Source: Prevotella falsenii DSM 22864 = JCM 15124 (GTDB lineage Bacteria; Bacteroidota; Bacteroidia; Bacteroidales; Bacteroidaceae). From it: a stretch of 64,000 nt of DNA. The DNA is taken from the NCBI RefSeq assembly GCF_000613945.1, contig NZ_BAJY01000012.1, positions 1 to 64,000 of the forward strand, given 5' to 3'. The position numbers were made by a program, and so were the translations under genes. The notes beneath the pieces were generated by a model. The model had not been told where the DNA came from. It made no database searches and worked only from the letters and a program-made list of their open reading frames with translations. Positions 39,207 to 49,233 of this stretch are shown piece by piece (the stretch's first letter is position 1; each line of letters opens with the position of its first letter).

Positions 39207-39508
39207 ACTTTTTCATTAATTTTATCAGCTTTTCAAAAACTTTCATTTCAAACATAAAAAAGGAAGAACAACTTTCTTACAATTTATTACCTATCATAAT
39301 ATAGGGAAAGTAGCATTAAGCAATAACAAATTGATAAGAAAGGAATTAAAAGGACTTGCTTTTTGCTTATATATATCCCAAGACGCTGTTAATAGCAATC
39401 TGACTTGCAACGATACAGGCAAGCATATCTATCTATTCGACACTGTTGCTGCACTTATAAAACTTTTAACCCCAACCAGTCATTAGGACGCATTTGCTTA
39501 GATGTGTT

Positions 39509-39706
39509 AAGTAGGTGCTCATAATTAATTGACATTGTATTTACGGCTATTTTCCGGTCAGTCTGCCGTCTTGAAGAAGGAGTGTAGCGGGCTACACGAC
39601 TGATGAAAGGCGACAGAATGACGGAAAAGAGACGTGAAGACGATGACAAAGTGAAAGCATAAAAGATAAAAGCAATATAGATACGTTTAATTTTGAACAC
39701 CTACTT
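39509..39706 (+). mobile_element. ~200 bp element with inverted termini, copy C2
   Basis: The ends are AAGTAGGTGCTCATAATTAA and the near-inverse TTTAATTTTGAACACCTACTT. The element aligns along its length with 14,898-15,094. A GTGTAG-CTACAC hairpin lies in the middle. No flanking direct repeat is visible. A degenerate third copy of the core may lie at about 39,730-39,790 (CCGGT, TGCCGGC, CGCTACG, CGATGA in the same order). Open frames crossing it do not look like protein. Confidence 0.65.
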
Positions 39707-39814
39707 ATTACCGTCATGCTCCCTTACCGGTTTCGTCCGCTTGCCGGCATCTGTGCAGCCATTATAGCCCGCTACGCCTTCGATGAACACCCCTCCCAAA
39801 CAACTATCAAAGTC

Positions 39815-39896
39815 GTAACGGAGTTACGGCATTCATCGTAACTCCGTTACGGCAATCGTCGCAACGGAGTTACTGCAATCGTCGTAACTCCGTTAC
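39815..39896. repeat. 23-nt array C (four units with alternating core)
   Basis: Units GTAACGGAGTTAC, GTAACTCCGTTAC, GCAACGGAGTTAC and GTAACTCCGTTAC begin at 39,815, 39,838, 39,861 and 39,884, exactly 23 nt apart. The arms GTAAC/GTTAC are complementary, and the 3-base core alternates GGA, TCC, GGA, TCC. The 10 nt spacers are also similar (GGCAATCGTC type). Confidence 0.93.
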
Positions 39897-40002
39897 GACA
39901 AATGCCGCTGCGTAGTATCGATAAACACAGCTGTTCTGATACTGCCAATACGATTTGGATATAAATATACGTGTTGGATATAAACCTACGCTTTTGGAAA
40001 CC

Positions 40003-40037
40003 AAAAAGCGTGTTTGCCCAACGGACAAACACGCTTT
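40003..40037 (-). terminator. Terminator after the 1234-residue secreted protein gene
   Basis: AAAGCGTGTTTG and CAAACACGCTTT form a 12 bp stem. The sequence is almost the same as the hairpin at 31,285-31,321, including much of the loop. It lies about 40 nt beyond the stop of the minus-strand gene. Confidence 0.85.
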
Positions 40038-40078
40038 CTTGGTGTATTCTGCCTGATGGTATCAGACAAAGATATATG

Positions 40079-43000
40079 TTACTTATTGCGAAGTTTGTAG
40101 GTCTTTACTTCAGTGTCGGTAGTAACCTTCAAGATAATAATGCCTTGTTGCAGGTCGGCAATGTTGATGTTTGGCTCGTAGCCGCCTTGCTTCAACAGTT
40201 GTCCTGCTGCAGAATAGATGCGGTAGTTCTTGTATGTGCCACCCATCTGAATGTTTCTGTCGGTAACGGTTGGAGCAGCCGGGCCGTCGGCATCATCTAC
40301 GTTGCCGATGCCGGTATAAATATCGGCAAGTGCTTTCACGATAACAGTTTCAGCACCGGGCACCTGAACAAGGAACGCAGCAGCATACTTCTTATTGTCT
40401 TCGCTGTAGAAGATGAACGAAGCATCGCCACCTTCCGGGTTCAGTTCGGGGGTAAGCAACTGGAAGTTCTTCTTCATCTTTGAAGGCGACAGCACAATGC
40501 TGACCTTATCGGTTGGATTGTTCTTGGTTGTAACCTTGAACACAACAGGGTCTGTTTTCTGCTTCATCTTGTATGGAACATAGAGGAACTGCTTATCGAC
40601 GGTGATTTCGGGCAAGTCGGTACGACCGAACGAAACATTGTCGATCATCCAGTTCAAAGCAGAGTAGTTGCCTCCTTCCTTGCTGTAGAAAGAGAATGCA
40701 AGGTGGAAATTGTCGTCTATGCTGATATCTTTCACCTCTGAAAGGTCTATGCGATAGTTCAACCAAGTTTCGTTTTCAATCTCAACGCCGGTCGGCTTAT
40801 ACTTATCAATGTCGAGCACTTGTTCCTTAAGAACGCCGTTCTTCTCGGTAATGATGTATGCTTGGAAGAATTCTTCGTGCTGTTCGTCCTTGCTTAAACC
40901 GTTGAAACGAAGACTGAAAGTGAGGAACTTGCTTGCAGCCTGCTTGTAAGAAAGCGTTGGCGAAACAAGCCAAGACTCGTATGGATTGTGGTCTACAACG
41001 CCTGTCTTCCAGAATGTAATGTATGCTCCTTCGCTCTGTATCTTACCATCTAAAAGGTTGTTCTCCCTTTGCTTCCAAGTCCAGAATGGACGGTCGCCAC
41101 GCATAATCAGGTTTTGCCAGCCCGGTATGCTTAGGATTTGTCTGTGGCGCATACCGTTGAAACGCTCGTTGAGCAGAGACGATGGCGCAGCATCGGCATT
41201 TGCCATCATAGCCTTGGTAATATCGTTGAAAGCTGTGCGCTGTGCGCTTTCGTTATGATAGAAAAGCACAGTGTTTACATTTACATCTGCGTCGGTTGTG
41301 TTCACGAAGCGAACGAGTGTAGGACGATGATTATCGAGCGTAAACTCGCCATCGGCATTTGCCTTGCCCTCGTTTTTCATGGGCAGCCAGTGTCCACCGC
41401 CGTCGATAGAATATTCTGCACGGAAAGAAGTGGCAGCAGTGGCAGGGGTCATCTTCACTTTGTTTAAACCGTTTATCAGAACATCGTCAAAATAGAGCAT
41501 GCCGCCCTTGTTCAGCGTAATATCGCTTGCACCGTTCCATTTGCCTTCTACCTTCCAATAGCCGAGGTCGTACTTGCCGAAGTTCTTCCATTCGGGTTCT
41601 TTTGCAAAACGTTCTTCAATGGTGTTGGCTGTAAACTTCTCAACCTTTGCACCTACTGTAGCCTCTTCGCAGATACCCTTCAAGTTGTAGCGCATGGTGT
41701 CGCCCAAGATGGTTGAAACCACAAGTGTTGCTTCGTATGTGCCTACGGTAAGCGGACGGAAGTCGATGCGGAGCTTGGGCTCGCCATAGAGCGTGCCTTT
41801 GCTCTTGTTGTACATGAAAATGTTGGTGTTGCTCTTGAAGCAGTTTACTTCTGATGAATGCTCGATAGCAATCTTTACATCGGTGATTATATCTTTTACA
41901 TCAAACTCTAAGTTCTGCGTAACCGACTTGCCGGGTTCGGCCTTCATTTCGGTAATAGGAGTCTTTCCGGACAACTTAACAGACGGTTTCTTGCCTTTCT
42001 CCATAAAGTAAGCTATCAGTACCAAGTTACTGTTATGTGTTTCGTCAGCACCTGTAAGGCTCAACTTAAACGTGTCAGCATCTTTGAAAGCACCTTTCTT
42101 TGTAGGAGTTACAATGAGTTGTGCACTTACAGACCCGTTCTTTCCTATTTCTTCAATATCGAGCTTCATCATATCACTTGCCAAAGTATATTTGTCGCCA
42201 CCACTGAAGTTTGGTTTCTGTGCTTGGTTCAAGTGCATTGTTTGTATGGCAATGTCGTATGTCTCGGTCTCTCCTACTTCACCGTAGATTGTACGTACCT
42301 GCGGGAGAATGGCAATAAGTGGCGTAGCCTTAGCTTCAGAAGCAGGCATACGGTTGGCACTGAAGTCGTCTAAACTTACTTCGCTGTTTTCTTGTACTTC
42401 AACAGCAAACTCCAACTTCGTTGCATTTTCAGGACAGATGGTGCGGAAAGTCAATGTTCCCCACGACTTCATCTTGCCAAAGAATACTTTAGGATTGTTG
42501 ATAAAAGCATCTTCGCCAGACTTCACCACTTCGTCTTTGTCGTTAAGCCAACGAAGTGCAAGGCGCAAAGGCCCTTCTTTCTTGGCACTTGAAATTGTGG
42601 TATAGTGAATTTGACATTCTATTTCATCGCCAAGAGTAACATCCTTTTTCTGCAAATCAATAACTTGTTTCAGGAAACCTTTATCGCTTCCTGTCTTAAT
42701 GCCTACACCAAAGCCGGTGTCTGAATGGTAGCTGTCGCGCTTTTCACGCTTGAAGATTTGCTCGCCTTTAACCTCCCAGTTCTTAGGCATATTCGCATCG
42801 AAGTCCCAGAAGAAACGATTTTCCAACAGTTCCTTTTCAGGTTTATCGGGCGTTTCTTCATTTGTACCTTTACCCTTCAACGTTACAGTTGCAACCTTGT
42901 TACCAATGGTTATTGTTATCGTTGCAGTCTTGTCGCCGGCAGTTTTAGGCTGGAACTTCACAAACAACTTTCCACCTGTTGCAGGGAGAGCTTCGCCTGA

Positions 43001-43783
43001 TTCGGTTCTAACAATAAAGTCATCTCTGTCCTGTCCATCTAATACGGGTATAATCTTTTCGCCCTTAAAGTTCGCAACAGTAATGGTGGTGAACTTCTCC
43101 TCTGATGCTTGGTTTACAACAACCGAACCGAAATCGAGTTCAGCAGGTTCAGTCGTGATACTGATAGGTTCTGATTTTTCTCCTGTCTCAATATTCTTAA
43201 GTTTAAAGAGCGCATAACTATCTTTATTGCCTTCCATATAAAAAGCAACAAAGCCAACTCCCTTATCCTTTACTGTCTCAGGGATTTCTGCAGAATAGTG
43301 TTCATACACCGAATTAGACGATGTAGGAACAACATCGCCAATCTTCTCGATTAATTCACCTTTCTTATTAATAAGAATAACTGAAAGTTTAGCATCGCTT
43401 TTAACAGTTCCTGTTTTCCATTCAAAATTCAATTGCTTGCCGGCAATGTCCTTTAAGCTCAATGCCGGAGAAACCAAATAAGCTTTAAAGTTTTCTGTTA
43501 GCTTTTTTATAGATAAAGGCAATATACTAAGGCTAAATTCTTGATTGGAATAAGGCGCATTCCAATAAACACCGGTTTCAACATTGGCTATACTAAACCA
43601 AGTATTTCCAATAGCCTCCTTATATTTCTCTGTTTGTGATAAAGTTTGTAGCGGTTGAGCATCGTCCAGCTTACTGAAATCAAGTACCTGCACTTGTGCA
43701 TGCACGTTACTTGTTACACCAAACAATGCAATTAACAACCAAATCCACACGGCTTTCCGTGCAATAGTTTTAAATTGCGTCAT
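40079..43783 (-). CDS. Large secreted protein with choice-of-anchor-type domains and a sorting-type C-terminus (1234 aa)
   Basis: A signal peptide (cleavage after VHA) is followed by cleaved-adhesin or anchor-J-like lectin modules. NTWFSIANVETGVYWNAPYS and ESWLVSPTLSYKQAASKFL are typical of those modules. Between them is a domain starting AELDFGSVVVNQASEEKFTT that resembles choice-of-anchor D. The end (NYRIYSAAGQLLKQGGYEPN, LQQGIIILKVTTDTEVKTYK) is a clear type A sorting-domain pattern. Such modules occur in type IX-secreted adhesins and in gingipain-like haemagglutinins. The frame is intact, and the gene stands alone between two terminators. Confidence 0.85.
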   Translation of the reverse strand: MTQFKTIARKAVWIWLLIALFGVTSNVHAQVQVLDFSKLDDAQPLQTLSQTEKYKEAIGNTWFSIANVETGVYWNAPYSNQEFSLSILPLSIKKLTENFKAYLVSPALSLKDIAGKQLNFEWKTGTVKSDAKLSVILINKKGELIEKIGDVVPTSSNSVYEHYSAEIPETVKDKGVGFVAFYMEGNKDSYALFKLKNIETGEKSEPISITTEPAELDFGSVVVNQASEEKFTTITVANFKGEKIIPVLDGQDRDDFIVRTESGEALPATGGKLFVKFQPKTAGDKTATITITIGNKVATVTLKGKGTNEETPDKPEKELLENRFFWDFDANMPKNWEVKGEQIFKREKRDSYHSDTGFGVGIKTGSDKGFLKQVIDLQKKDVTLGDEIECQIHYTTISSAKKEGPLRLALRWLNDKDEVVKSGEDAFINNPKVFFGKMKSWGTLTFRTICPENATKLEFAVEVQENSEVSLDDFSANRMPASEAKATPLIAILPQVRTIYGEVGETETYDIAIQTMHLNQAQKPNFSGGDKYTLASDMMKLDIEEIGKNGSVSAQLIVTPTKKGAFKDADTFKLSLTGADETHNSNLVLIAYFMEKGKKPSVKLSGKTPITEMKAEPGKSVTQNLEFDVKDIITDVKIAIEHSSEVNCFKSNTNIFMYNKSKGTLYGEPKLRIDFRPLTVGTYEATLVVSTILGDTMRYNLKGICEEATVGAKVEKFTANTIEERFAKEPEWKNFGKYDLGYWKVEGKWNGASDITLNKGGMLYFDDVLINGLNKVKMTPATAATSFRAEYSIDGGGHWLPMKNEGKANADGEFTLDNHRPTLVRFVNTTDADVNVNTVLFYHNESAQRTAFNDITKAMMANADAAPSSLLNERFNGMRHRQILSIPGWQNLIMRGDRPFWTWKQRENNLLDGKIQSEGAYITFWKTGVVDHNPYESWLVSPTLSYKQAASKFLTFSLRFNGLSKDEQHEEFFQAYIITEKNGVLKEQVLDIDKYKPTGVEIENETWLNYRIDLSEVKDISIDDNFHLAFSFYSKEGGNYSALNWMIDNVSFGRTDLPEITVDKQFLYVPYKMKQKTDPVVFKVTTKNNPTDKVSIVLSPSKMKKNFQLLTPELNPEGGDASFIFYSEDNKKYAAAFLVQVPGAETVIVKALADIYTGIGNVDDADGPAAPTVTDRNIQMGGTYKNYRIYSAAGQLLKQGGYEPNINIADLQQGIIILKVTTDTEVKTYKLRNK

Positions 43784-43850
43784 AATGAATTTTGTTTTTA
43801 ACTTTAATAAATACGTAAAAATCTTTCTATATTTTACTATTCTCTATATG

Positions 43851-43886
43851 AAAACGAGGATGTGTCATTTTACACACCCTCGTTTT
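43851..43886 (-). terminator. Terminator after the SusC/SusD operon
   Basis: AAAACGAGGATGTGT and ACACACCCTCGTTTT form a stem with outer A/T runs, about 70 nt beyond the SusD stop codon. Confidence 0.85.
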
Positions 43887-43953
43887 TAATATAAAGGTTA
43901 CTTTTAATTTTTGTTTATAGAAATTACAATAAACTTAATTATAGCAACTCTTA

Positions 43954-45570
43954 CTATTTCCAAGGTTTATAAGCCCTAGAAGGATCAGGATTGTTCTTAC
44001 CTTTAACAGCAGGATTATCGTTTTCTTCCAAGTTAACAATACAGAAGTTCATCCATGCAGGACGACCATTTGTATTAAATCTCCATTCTTCAAAGAAGTT
44101 TGTATCTGGATAACCACGTGTTACAGACAAGTTTGCACGCTTGACATCGAAGAATGATAGACCTTCACCCCAAAGCTCAATACGCTTTTGGAAGAGGATT
44201 TCGTCAATAGCATCTGTGCCGGTATAAGTATAGCTCTTATCACGATATGCTTTCATGAATTTCTCAAGAAGGGCGATACCAGTACCTGCAGCTATACGTT
44301 CAGCAGCTTCAGCTTCAATGAAATACATTTCTTCAACACGCATCAAAGGATAAGCAGATGCACAAGCAATTTGTGATTCTGCATAATTACCTTCATTAGG
44401 ACGGAACTTTAATGAACCGTATGTAGGAAGTTTTTTCTTAAAATCAATCTTATGCTTAGAACCATCTATATACTTATTCTTTGCCTCTAATGGTGAGCCA
44501 TCAGGAGCCTTCCACATCGTTTTACGCCAGTCTGTGTCACTAATTCTATCATAGAATGCTTTACCTATCATATTCATAGGACCATTCCCAGCATAACCGA
44601 ATGATGTTTCGTTAGAAGCAAAAGAGGTAAAGTTTATAATACCTGTCTTCACAGCAACATCTTCTGATGTGTACTGAGCACCCCACATCCATTTAGAAAT
44701 ATCATTGAAGCCTTTCTTTACGTCAGTAGCTTGTTCCTCAGACATAGGAGCTTTTCCATAAGTATCAATGGCCTTACGAGCATAGTCCTTAGCTTGTGCA
44801 TAGTCTTCATTCCACATATAAAGACGAGCCTTCAAACCATAAACAACAGCCAGATTAGGAAGCGTGTTGTTATTATTTGATGCTAAATTCACAATATACT
44901 TTTCAGCATTGTTCAAGTCTGATTCGATAAACTTAAACATTTCTTCATGTGTAGCACGAGGGTTGTTACGTGAAGCTTTTTCACTCAAAGTATCAGTAAC
45001 AATAGGAACTGTAAGATTCTTAACATTGTATCCTTGCTCGTTTGTACATGCAGGATTTATATCAGTTGGCAAGAACTCATACATACGTGCCATATCAAGA
45101 TAGTTTGCAGCACGATAAGCATATCCCAAACCGAGGTAACCTAACTGTTCTTTTGTAGCCTTTTCCGGATTAACAGCAGCAATTACCAAATTCGCAGAGA
45201 AAACATAGCTATAATAATGTGTATACACAAACTGACCTATCAGATAAGAAGGACCAAGAGCAACAGTTGCCGCCCAAGGACTAAACTGATTATAGTCGTG
45301 GTCTACTACTACATAGTCATCAGCCATAACATCACGAATACGCATAAGAGCCGGAGTTCCATACGTCCAATGATAGCGAGTATTCCAAACAGATTTACCA
45401 TATGCCGGCAACCCATTTACAAGAGAAGCTGTTGCAGTTGCGGAACGTCCAAGCATATCTTGAGTAACAGCACCATTACGTGGTTCTGCCTCATCAATAC
45501 AACTGGTCATTGCAAATAGGGTAAGACCAGTTAAAAGGACACCATATATTGATTTATTGATTTTTTTCAT
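43954..45570 (-). CDS. SusD/RagB family outer-membrane lipoprotein (538 aa)
   Basis: The start MKKINKSIYGVLLTGLTLFA leads to a lipobox (MTSC), so it is a surface lipoprotein. TPR-like helical segments (YLGLGYAYRAANYLDMARMY, NLAVVYGLKARLYMWNEDY) and the C-terminal EMYFIEAEAAERIAAGTGI segment are typical of SusD. The protein captures a nutrient at the cell surface for its SusC partner, whose stop lies 15 nt upstream. The substrate is not evident because no carbohydrate or peptide enzyme is encoded beside the pair. Confidence 0.95.
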   Translation of the reverse strand: MKKINKSIYGVLLTGLTLFAMTSCIDEAEPRNGAVTQDMLGRSATATASLVNGLPAYGKSVWNTRYHWTYGTPALMRIRDVMADDYVVVDHDYNQFSPWAATVALGPSYLIGQFVYTHYYSYVFSANLVIAAVNPEKATKEQLGYLGLGYAYRAANYLDMARMYEFLPTDINPACTNEQGYNVKNLTVPIVTDTLSEKASRNNPRATHEEMFKFIESDLNNAEKYIVNLASNNNNTLPNLAVVYGLKARLYMWNEDYAQAKDYARKAIDTYGKAPMSEEQATDVKKGFNDISKWMWGAQYTSEDVAVKTGIINFTSFASNETSFGYAGNGPMNMIGKAFYDRISDTDWRKTMWKAPDGSPLEAKNKYIDGSKHKIDFKKKLPTYGSLKFRPNEGNYAESQIACASAYPLMRVEEMYFIEAEAAERIAAGTGIALLEKFMKAYRDKSYTYTGTDAIDEILFQKRIELWGEGLSFFDVKRANLSVTRGYPDTNFFEEWRFNTNGRPAWMNFCIVNLEENDNPAVKGKNNPDPSRAYKPWK

Positions 45571-45585
45571 ATTCTTTCGTATATT

Positions 45586-48500
45586 TTAGAATGTTACTGT
45601 AATACCACCAGAAATTGTTCTAACATTAGAGTAGAGTACGTTTGAAACTCCACCATTAATAGACTGACGTGGGTCAAGACCTTTGCGCTTAGACCATAGC
45701 CACAAGTTGTCACCTACAGCATAAATACGAACCTTAGCAACACCATATTTACGTGTTAACTTTGCTGGTAAAGTATATCCAAGGTTGATATTTTGTAGAC
45801 TGAGGTAAGAAGCGGATGTCAGCCAGCGGTCAGAAGTTGATGTTGTATATTGGTCTTGACTTTGTACACGTGGGATATTAGAACCCTTGTTTTCAGGAGA
45901 CCATGCTTTCAACAAGTCAGTGTGCATAGCACTACCACGGTTATGGTTCATTGATGCAGCGTAGTTGCTATCGTATACTTGACCACCAAGTTGGTATCCG
46001 AAGTCAATAGAAAAATCGAAGCCCTTCCAAGTAAAGTTTGTACCGAAGCCACCATATACGTCAGGCAAAGATGTGCCACAGAGATGGTAAGTAGCATTTT
46101 CTGCATTATCAACCTTAACTCTCTCTTCCACGATTGGCTGACCATTCTTATCTAATTCATATTCGCCAGCAGCGTTCTTCTTGTACTTATCTTGCCAATA
46201 AAGTGCCTTACCAGTTTCAGGGTCTACACCGGCATATTTCTTCAAACGGAATGTGTACATTGGTTTACCTTCACCATAGAAGAAATTACCACTGTTGTAA
46301 CCTTGAACACCATCAACCCACATTGTCTTATTTGCATCAGCAATACGAGTAATCTTATTCTTATAAGTTGTCAAGTTCAAGTGTGCCCCCCATTTAAAGT
46401 CGCGTGTGCGGATAATATCACCGAACAACTCAACTTCAAGACCACGGTTGCTCATATCACCAATGTTATCGTAGTAACCTGTCCATCCAAAAGTAAGTGG
46501 CAATGAGAAGAATGCAAGCATATCTTTTGTAGAGCGATCGAAGTAAACGATGCTACCTGTCAAGCGTTGACGGAAGAATGAGAAGTCGAAACCAACGTTA
46601 AACATTCCTTGCTTTTCCCAAGAAATCTTTTCATTACCACGAGATCTCTTAACTGTAGCCACAGCATTGTCAGACGAAACGATAGAATATGTATTTGTGT
46701 AAAGGAACTGACCAATGTTGTCATTACCTTGTGCACCATAAGAAGCCTTGAACTTCAACTCGTCTACCCAAGGAGCGTTGAACCAAGATTCTTTAGAGAT
46801 AAGCCATGCACCACCTAACGACCAGAAATTACCCCAACGGTGATTTGGGTGGAACATAGAAGAGGCATCACGACGATAAGATACTTCTCCGAAATACTTA
46901 TTGCCATAGCTGTAATTTATACGACCAAACCAACCTTCAGTATTGTATAGGCTGCTGGCAGAGTTTGTGCTTTTTGTTACAACAGCACCAGAAAGTTCAG
47001 CATAGTCTAAATCGAACATATTACTCTTAGTACCACTCAAAGATGTAGAAGTCAAGCGATAGTACTCATGACCAATCATAAAATCGAAGTCGTGGGAACC
47101 AAATACAGGTTTCCAATTCAAAACTTGTTGATAGTTGTATGACCATGTACGACTATGACCTATCGTAACAGAGCCATTTTCGGTAGAATAAAGTCCAAAC
47201 CAAGGATTAACTGTACCTTTAGAACGTTCCTCTTTCAAATAAACGCTATTAACACTTCTGAAAGTTAAATCTTTCAAGAAACGAACATCAGCAGTAGCCA
47301 CACCATTGAAAGTATTTCCATCAGCAAAGTCAAGGTTTACGCGGTTGTCAGACAAGGCGTTTGATCCTGACATAAAAGGACGTAACAATCCAAGACCACT
47401 CTTGTTATCACCATAATCATAAGCATCAAGCCCTGATGCTTCATGGCGCATAATATTCTTGTTTGCATCACGAAGATACAAAGGATAAATAGGGGCAATA
47501 CGGGTAAAAGTAAACATATTTCCTGAATCGCTAGAAGTACCATTACCACCATTTGCAGCATGTGTTGAATAGTGAGAATAGTTCATGTTACCACCAATAC
47601 GCAACCAATCGTTGATTTGGTAATCAGCCTTCAAACGACCGGTGAAACGGCGGTAGTCAGAAGCTACTGTAATACCATCGTCCTGCAAATAGTTGATAGA
47701 GCCATAGAAAGTAGATTTATCCGTATTTCCTACTGCTGTTGCAGAATACTCTTGACGAAGAGCGTTACTGTAAATTGCATCGATCCAATTGTCCGGTTGG
47801 AGCCAATATTGCTGTCCGTCCTTACCAGTTACCATACGACCAAGAGTTGCATTAGGATTCAATTTACCATCAGTACCTATGAGTCTTTCGCCAGTTGGAT
47901 ATGTGTAAACATTGTAACCCAAGCCATAGCTATCAGAACCTGTAAGTTTCTTATTTGCCCAAATGTATGCTTTTTCAGGTGTCATACCCATACCGTCTTT
48001 TGCATCTGTTGCATAGTTGTAAAGACCCTTATAATACAATTCATAGTAAGCAGCAGGGTCATTGATATAATCATAATCAGGAATTGCACGAGACTTTGAA
48101 CCCCACTTAGCATCAACGGTAATAGTACCACGGTCAGCGCGACCTGCCTTTGTTGTAATAATAATTACACCATTAGCACCACGGGCACCATAAAGCGCAG
48201 CAGAAGCAGCATCTTTGAGGACTGTCATGCTTTCAATATCCTGTGGGTTGATAGATTTGATATCACCATCGAATGGAGAACCATCTACAACATACAAAGG
48301 AGCACCACCAGCATTGATAGAACCGATACCACGAATAAGGATACCTGATGAAGACCCCGGATCACCAGAGCTTTGTGTCATCTGCACACCTGATACTTTA
48401 TTCTTCAAAGCATCAACAGCACTTGTTACTTGTACTTTTGTAATATCGCCAGATTTCACAACAGCAGCCGAACCTGTAAATGCAGATTTCTTCTGTGTAC

Positions 48501-48822
48501 CATAAGCTACTACCACAACTTCGTCCATGGTCTTGCTGTCTGATTCGAGAACAACACGCATGTTTGGAGCAGCCTTCACTCTCTTAGGAGTCATACCTAC
48601 ATATGAAAATTCAAGCATAGCACTGGCAGGTACCCTCAACTCGAACTTACCGTCAAGGTCAGTCTGAGCACCATCAGTAGTACCGAGTACCTTAACTAAA
48701 GCTCCAATTACAGGTTGATTGTCCTCTGCCGAGATAACAACACCTGTAACATGTGTCTGTGCCATAGCCATTCCTAAACTTAGGAAAAGGCAGGCGAGAA
48801 ACATTGTTAGTCTTTTTTTCAT
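45586..48822 (-). CDS. SusC/RagA family TonB-dependent outer-membrane receptor (~1078 aa)
   Basis: A signal peptide (MKKRLTMFLACLFLSLGMAM, cleavage after AMA-Q) is followed by the carboxypeptidase-like domain (VTGVVISAEDNQPVIGALVK) and the SusC signature near MDEVVVVAYGTQKKSAFTGS. Next come the plug (GSINAGGAPLYVVDGSPFDG) and a 22-strand barrel ending in an aromatic-terminated strand (SGGITVTF). It imports a nutrient using TonB energy together with SusD. The Met at 48,822 is preferred because it begins a standard signal peptide; an upstream in-frame Met adds four residues. The WYL regulator gene upstream may control it, but this is speculative. Confidence 0.95.
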   Translation of the reverse strand: MKKRLTMFLACLFLSLGMAMAQTHVTGVVISAEDNQPVIGALVKVLGTTDGAQTDLDGKFELRVPASAMLEFSYVGMTPKRVKAAPNMRVVLESDSKTMDEVVVVAYGTQKKSAFTGSAAVVKSGDITKVQVTSAVDALKNKVSGVQMTQSSGDPGSSSGILIRGIGSINAGGAPLYVVDGSPFDGDIKSINPQDIESMTVLKDAASAALYGARGANGVIIITTKAGRADRGTITVDAKWGSKSRAIPDYDYINDPAAYYELYYKGLYNYATDAKDGMGMTPEKAYIWANKKLTGSDSYGLGYNVYTYPTGERLIGTDGKLNPNATLGRMVTGKDGQQYWLQPDNWIDAIYSNALRQEYSATAVGNTDKSTFYGSINYLQDDGITVASDYRRFTGRLKADYQINDWLRIGGNMNYSHYSTHAANGGNGTSSDSGNMFTFTRIAPIYPLYLRDANKNIMRHEASGLDAYDYGDNKSGLGLLRPFMSGSNALSDNRVNLDFADGNTFNGVATADVRFLKDLTFRSVNSVYLKEERSKGTVNPWFGLYSTENGSVTIGHSRTWSYNYQQVLNWKPVFGSHDFDFMIGHEYYRLTSTSLSGTKSNMFDLDYAELSGAVVTKSTNSASSLYNTEGWFGRINYSYGNKYFGEVSYRRDASSMFHPNHRWGNFWSLGGAWLISKESWFNAPWVDELKFKASYGAQGNDNIGQFLYTNTYSIVSSDNAVATVKRSRGNEKISWEKQGMFNVGFDFSFFRQRLTGSIVYFDRSTKDMLAFFSLPLTFGWTGYYDNIGDMSNRGLEVELFGDIIRTRDFKWGAHLNLTTYKNKITRIADANKTMWVDGVQGYNSGNFFYGEGKPMYTFRLKKYAGVDPETGKALYWQDKYKKNAAGEYELDKNGQPIVEERVKVDNAENATYHLCGTSLPDVYGGFGTNFTWKGFDFSIDFGYQLGGQVYDSNYAASMNHNRGSAMHTDLLKAWSPENKGSNIPRVQSQDQYTTSTSDRWLTSASYLSLQNINLGYTLPAKLTRKYGVAKVRIYAVGDNLWLWSKRKGLDPRQSINGGVSNVLYSNVRTISGGITVTF

Positions 48823-48943
48823 AAAATCTCTCACTTTAAAATTTAATTATTAACAGTTATTGATTCATTTTTGCTTGGGAACTCGTCCCATTTTCTCATA
48901 GCTTAGTTAAAAACGAAAGTGTTTTCATCTTTTAACGTAATTG

Positions 48944-48975
48944 CAAAGATAATATTTCGTACTTAACGAAACAAA
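48944..48975 (-). promoter_or_regulatory. Promoter of the SusC/SusD operon
   Basis: On the minus strand TTTG (48,972-48,975), a 20 nt spacer and TATCTTTG (48,944-48,951) fit the consensus. The leader is about 120 nt. From 48,976 to 49,233 I see no supported gene; a 60-codon open frame there has no family features. Confidence 0.8.
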
Positions 48976-49233
48976 TAAAATTAATGAAACGACCTCTTTT
49001 TTTACTTTTATTAACGATAAAAGGATTAAACCTTAATGAAAGGCGGCTAAAATCTCTTTGTAATGTTAGTATGCAAGGTATTAAAGCATCGTTTGTCTAT
49101 GGATACAAGCGCAAAAACGTAATTATGATAAGACGGAATGGAAAAAGATGTAAATATAACAAATAATGCAATATGCGTTTCAAAGGTGCTGACAGATACT
49201 CTTATTATAATGTAGGCATACAGAGCGAATATC

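Noticed and set aside
39455-39700. 81-codon minus-strand ORF over element C2
   Set aside because: The corresponding frame in copy C1 contains a stop, and the sequence follows the element's DNA conservation rather than a protein pattern.
48984-49166. 60-codon plus-strand ORF between SusC and the WYL gene
   Set aside because: It has a basic, low-complexity product, no promoter or ribosome-binding site, and no recognisable family.
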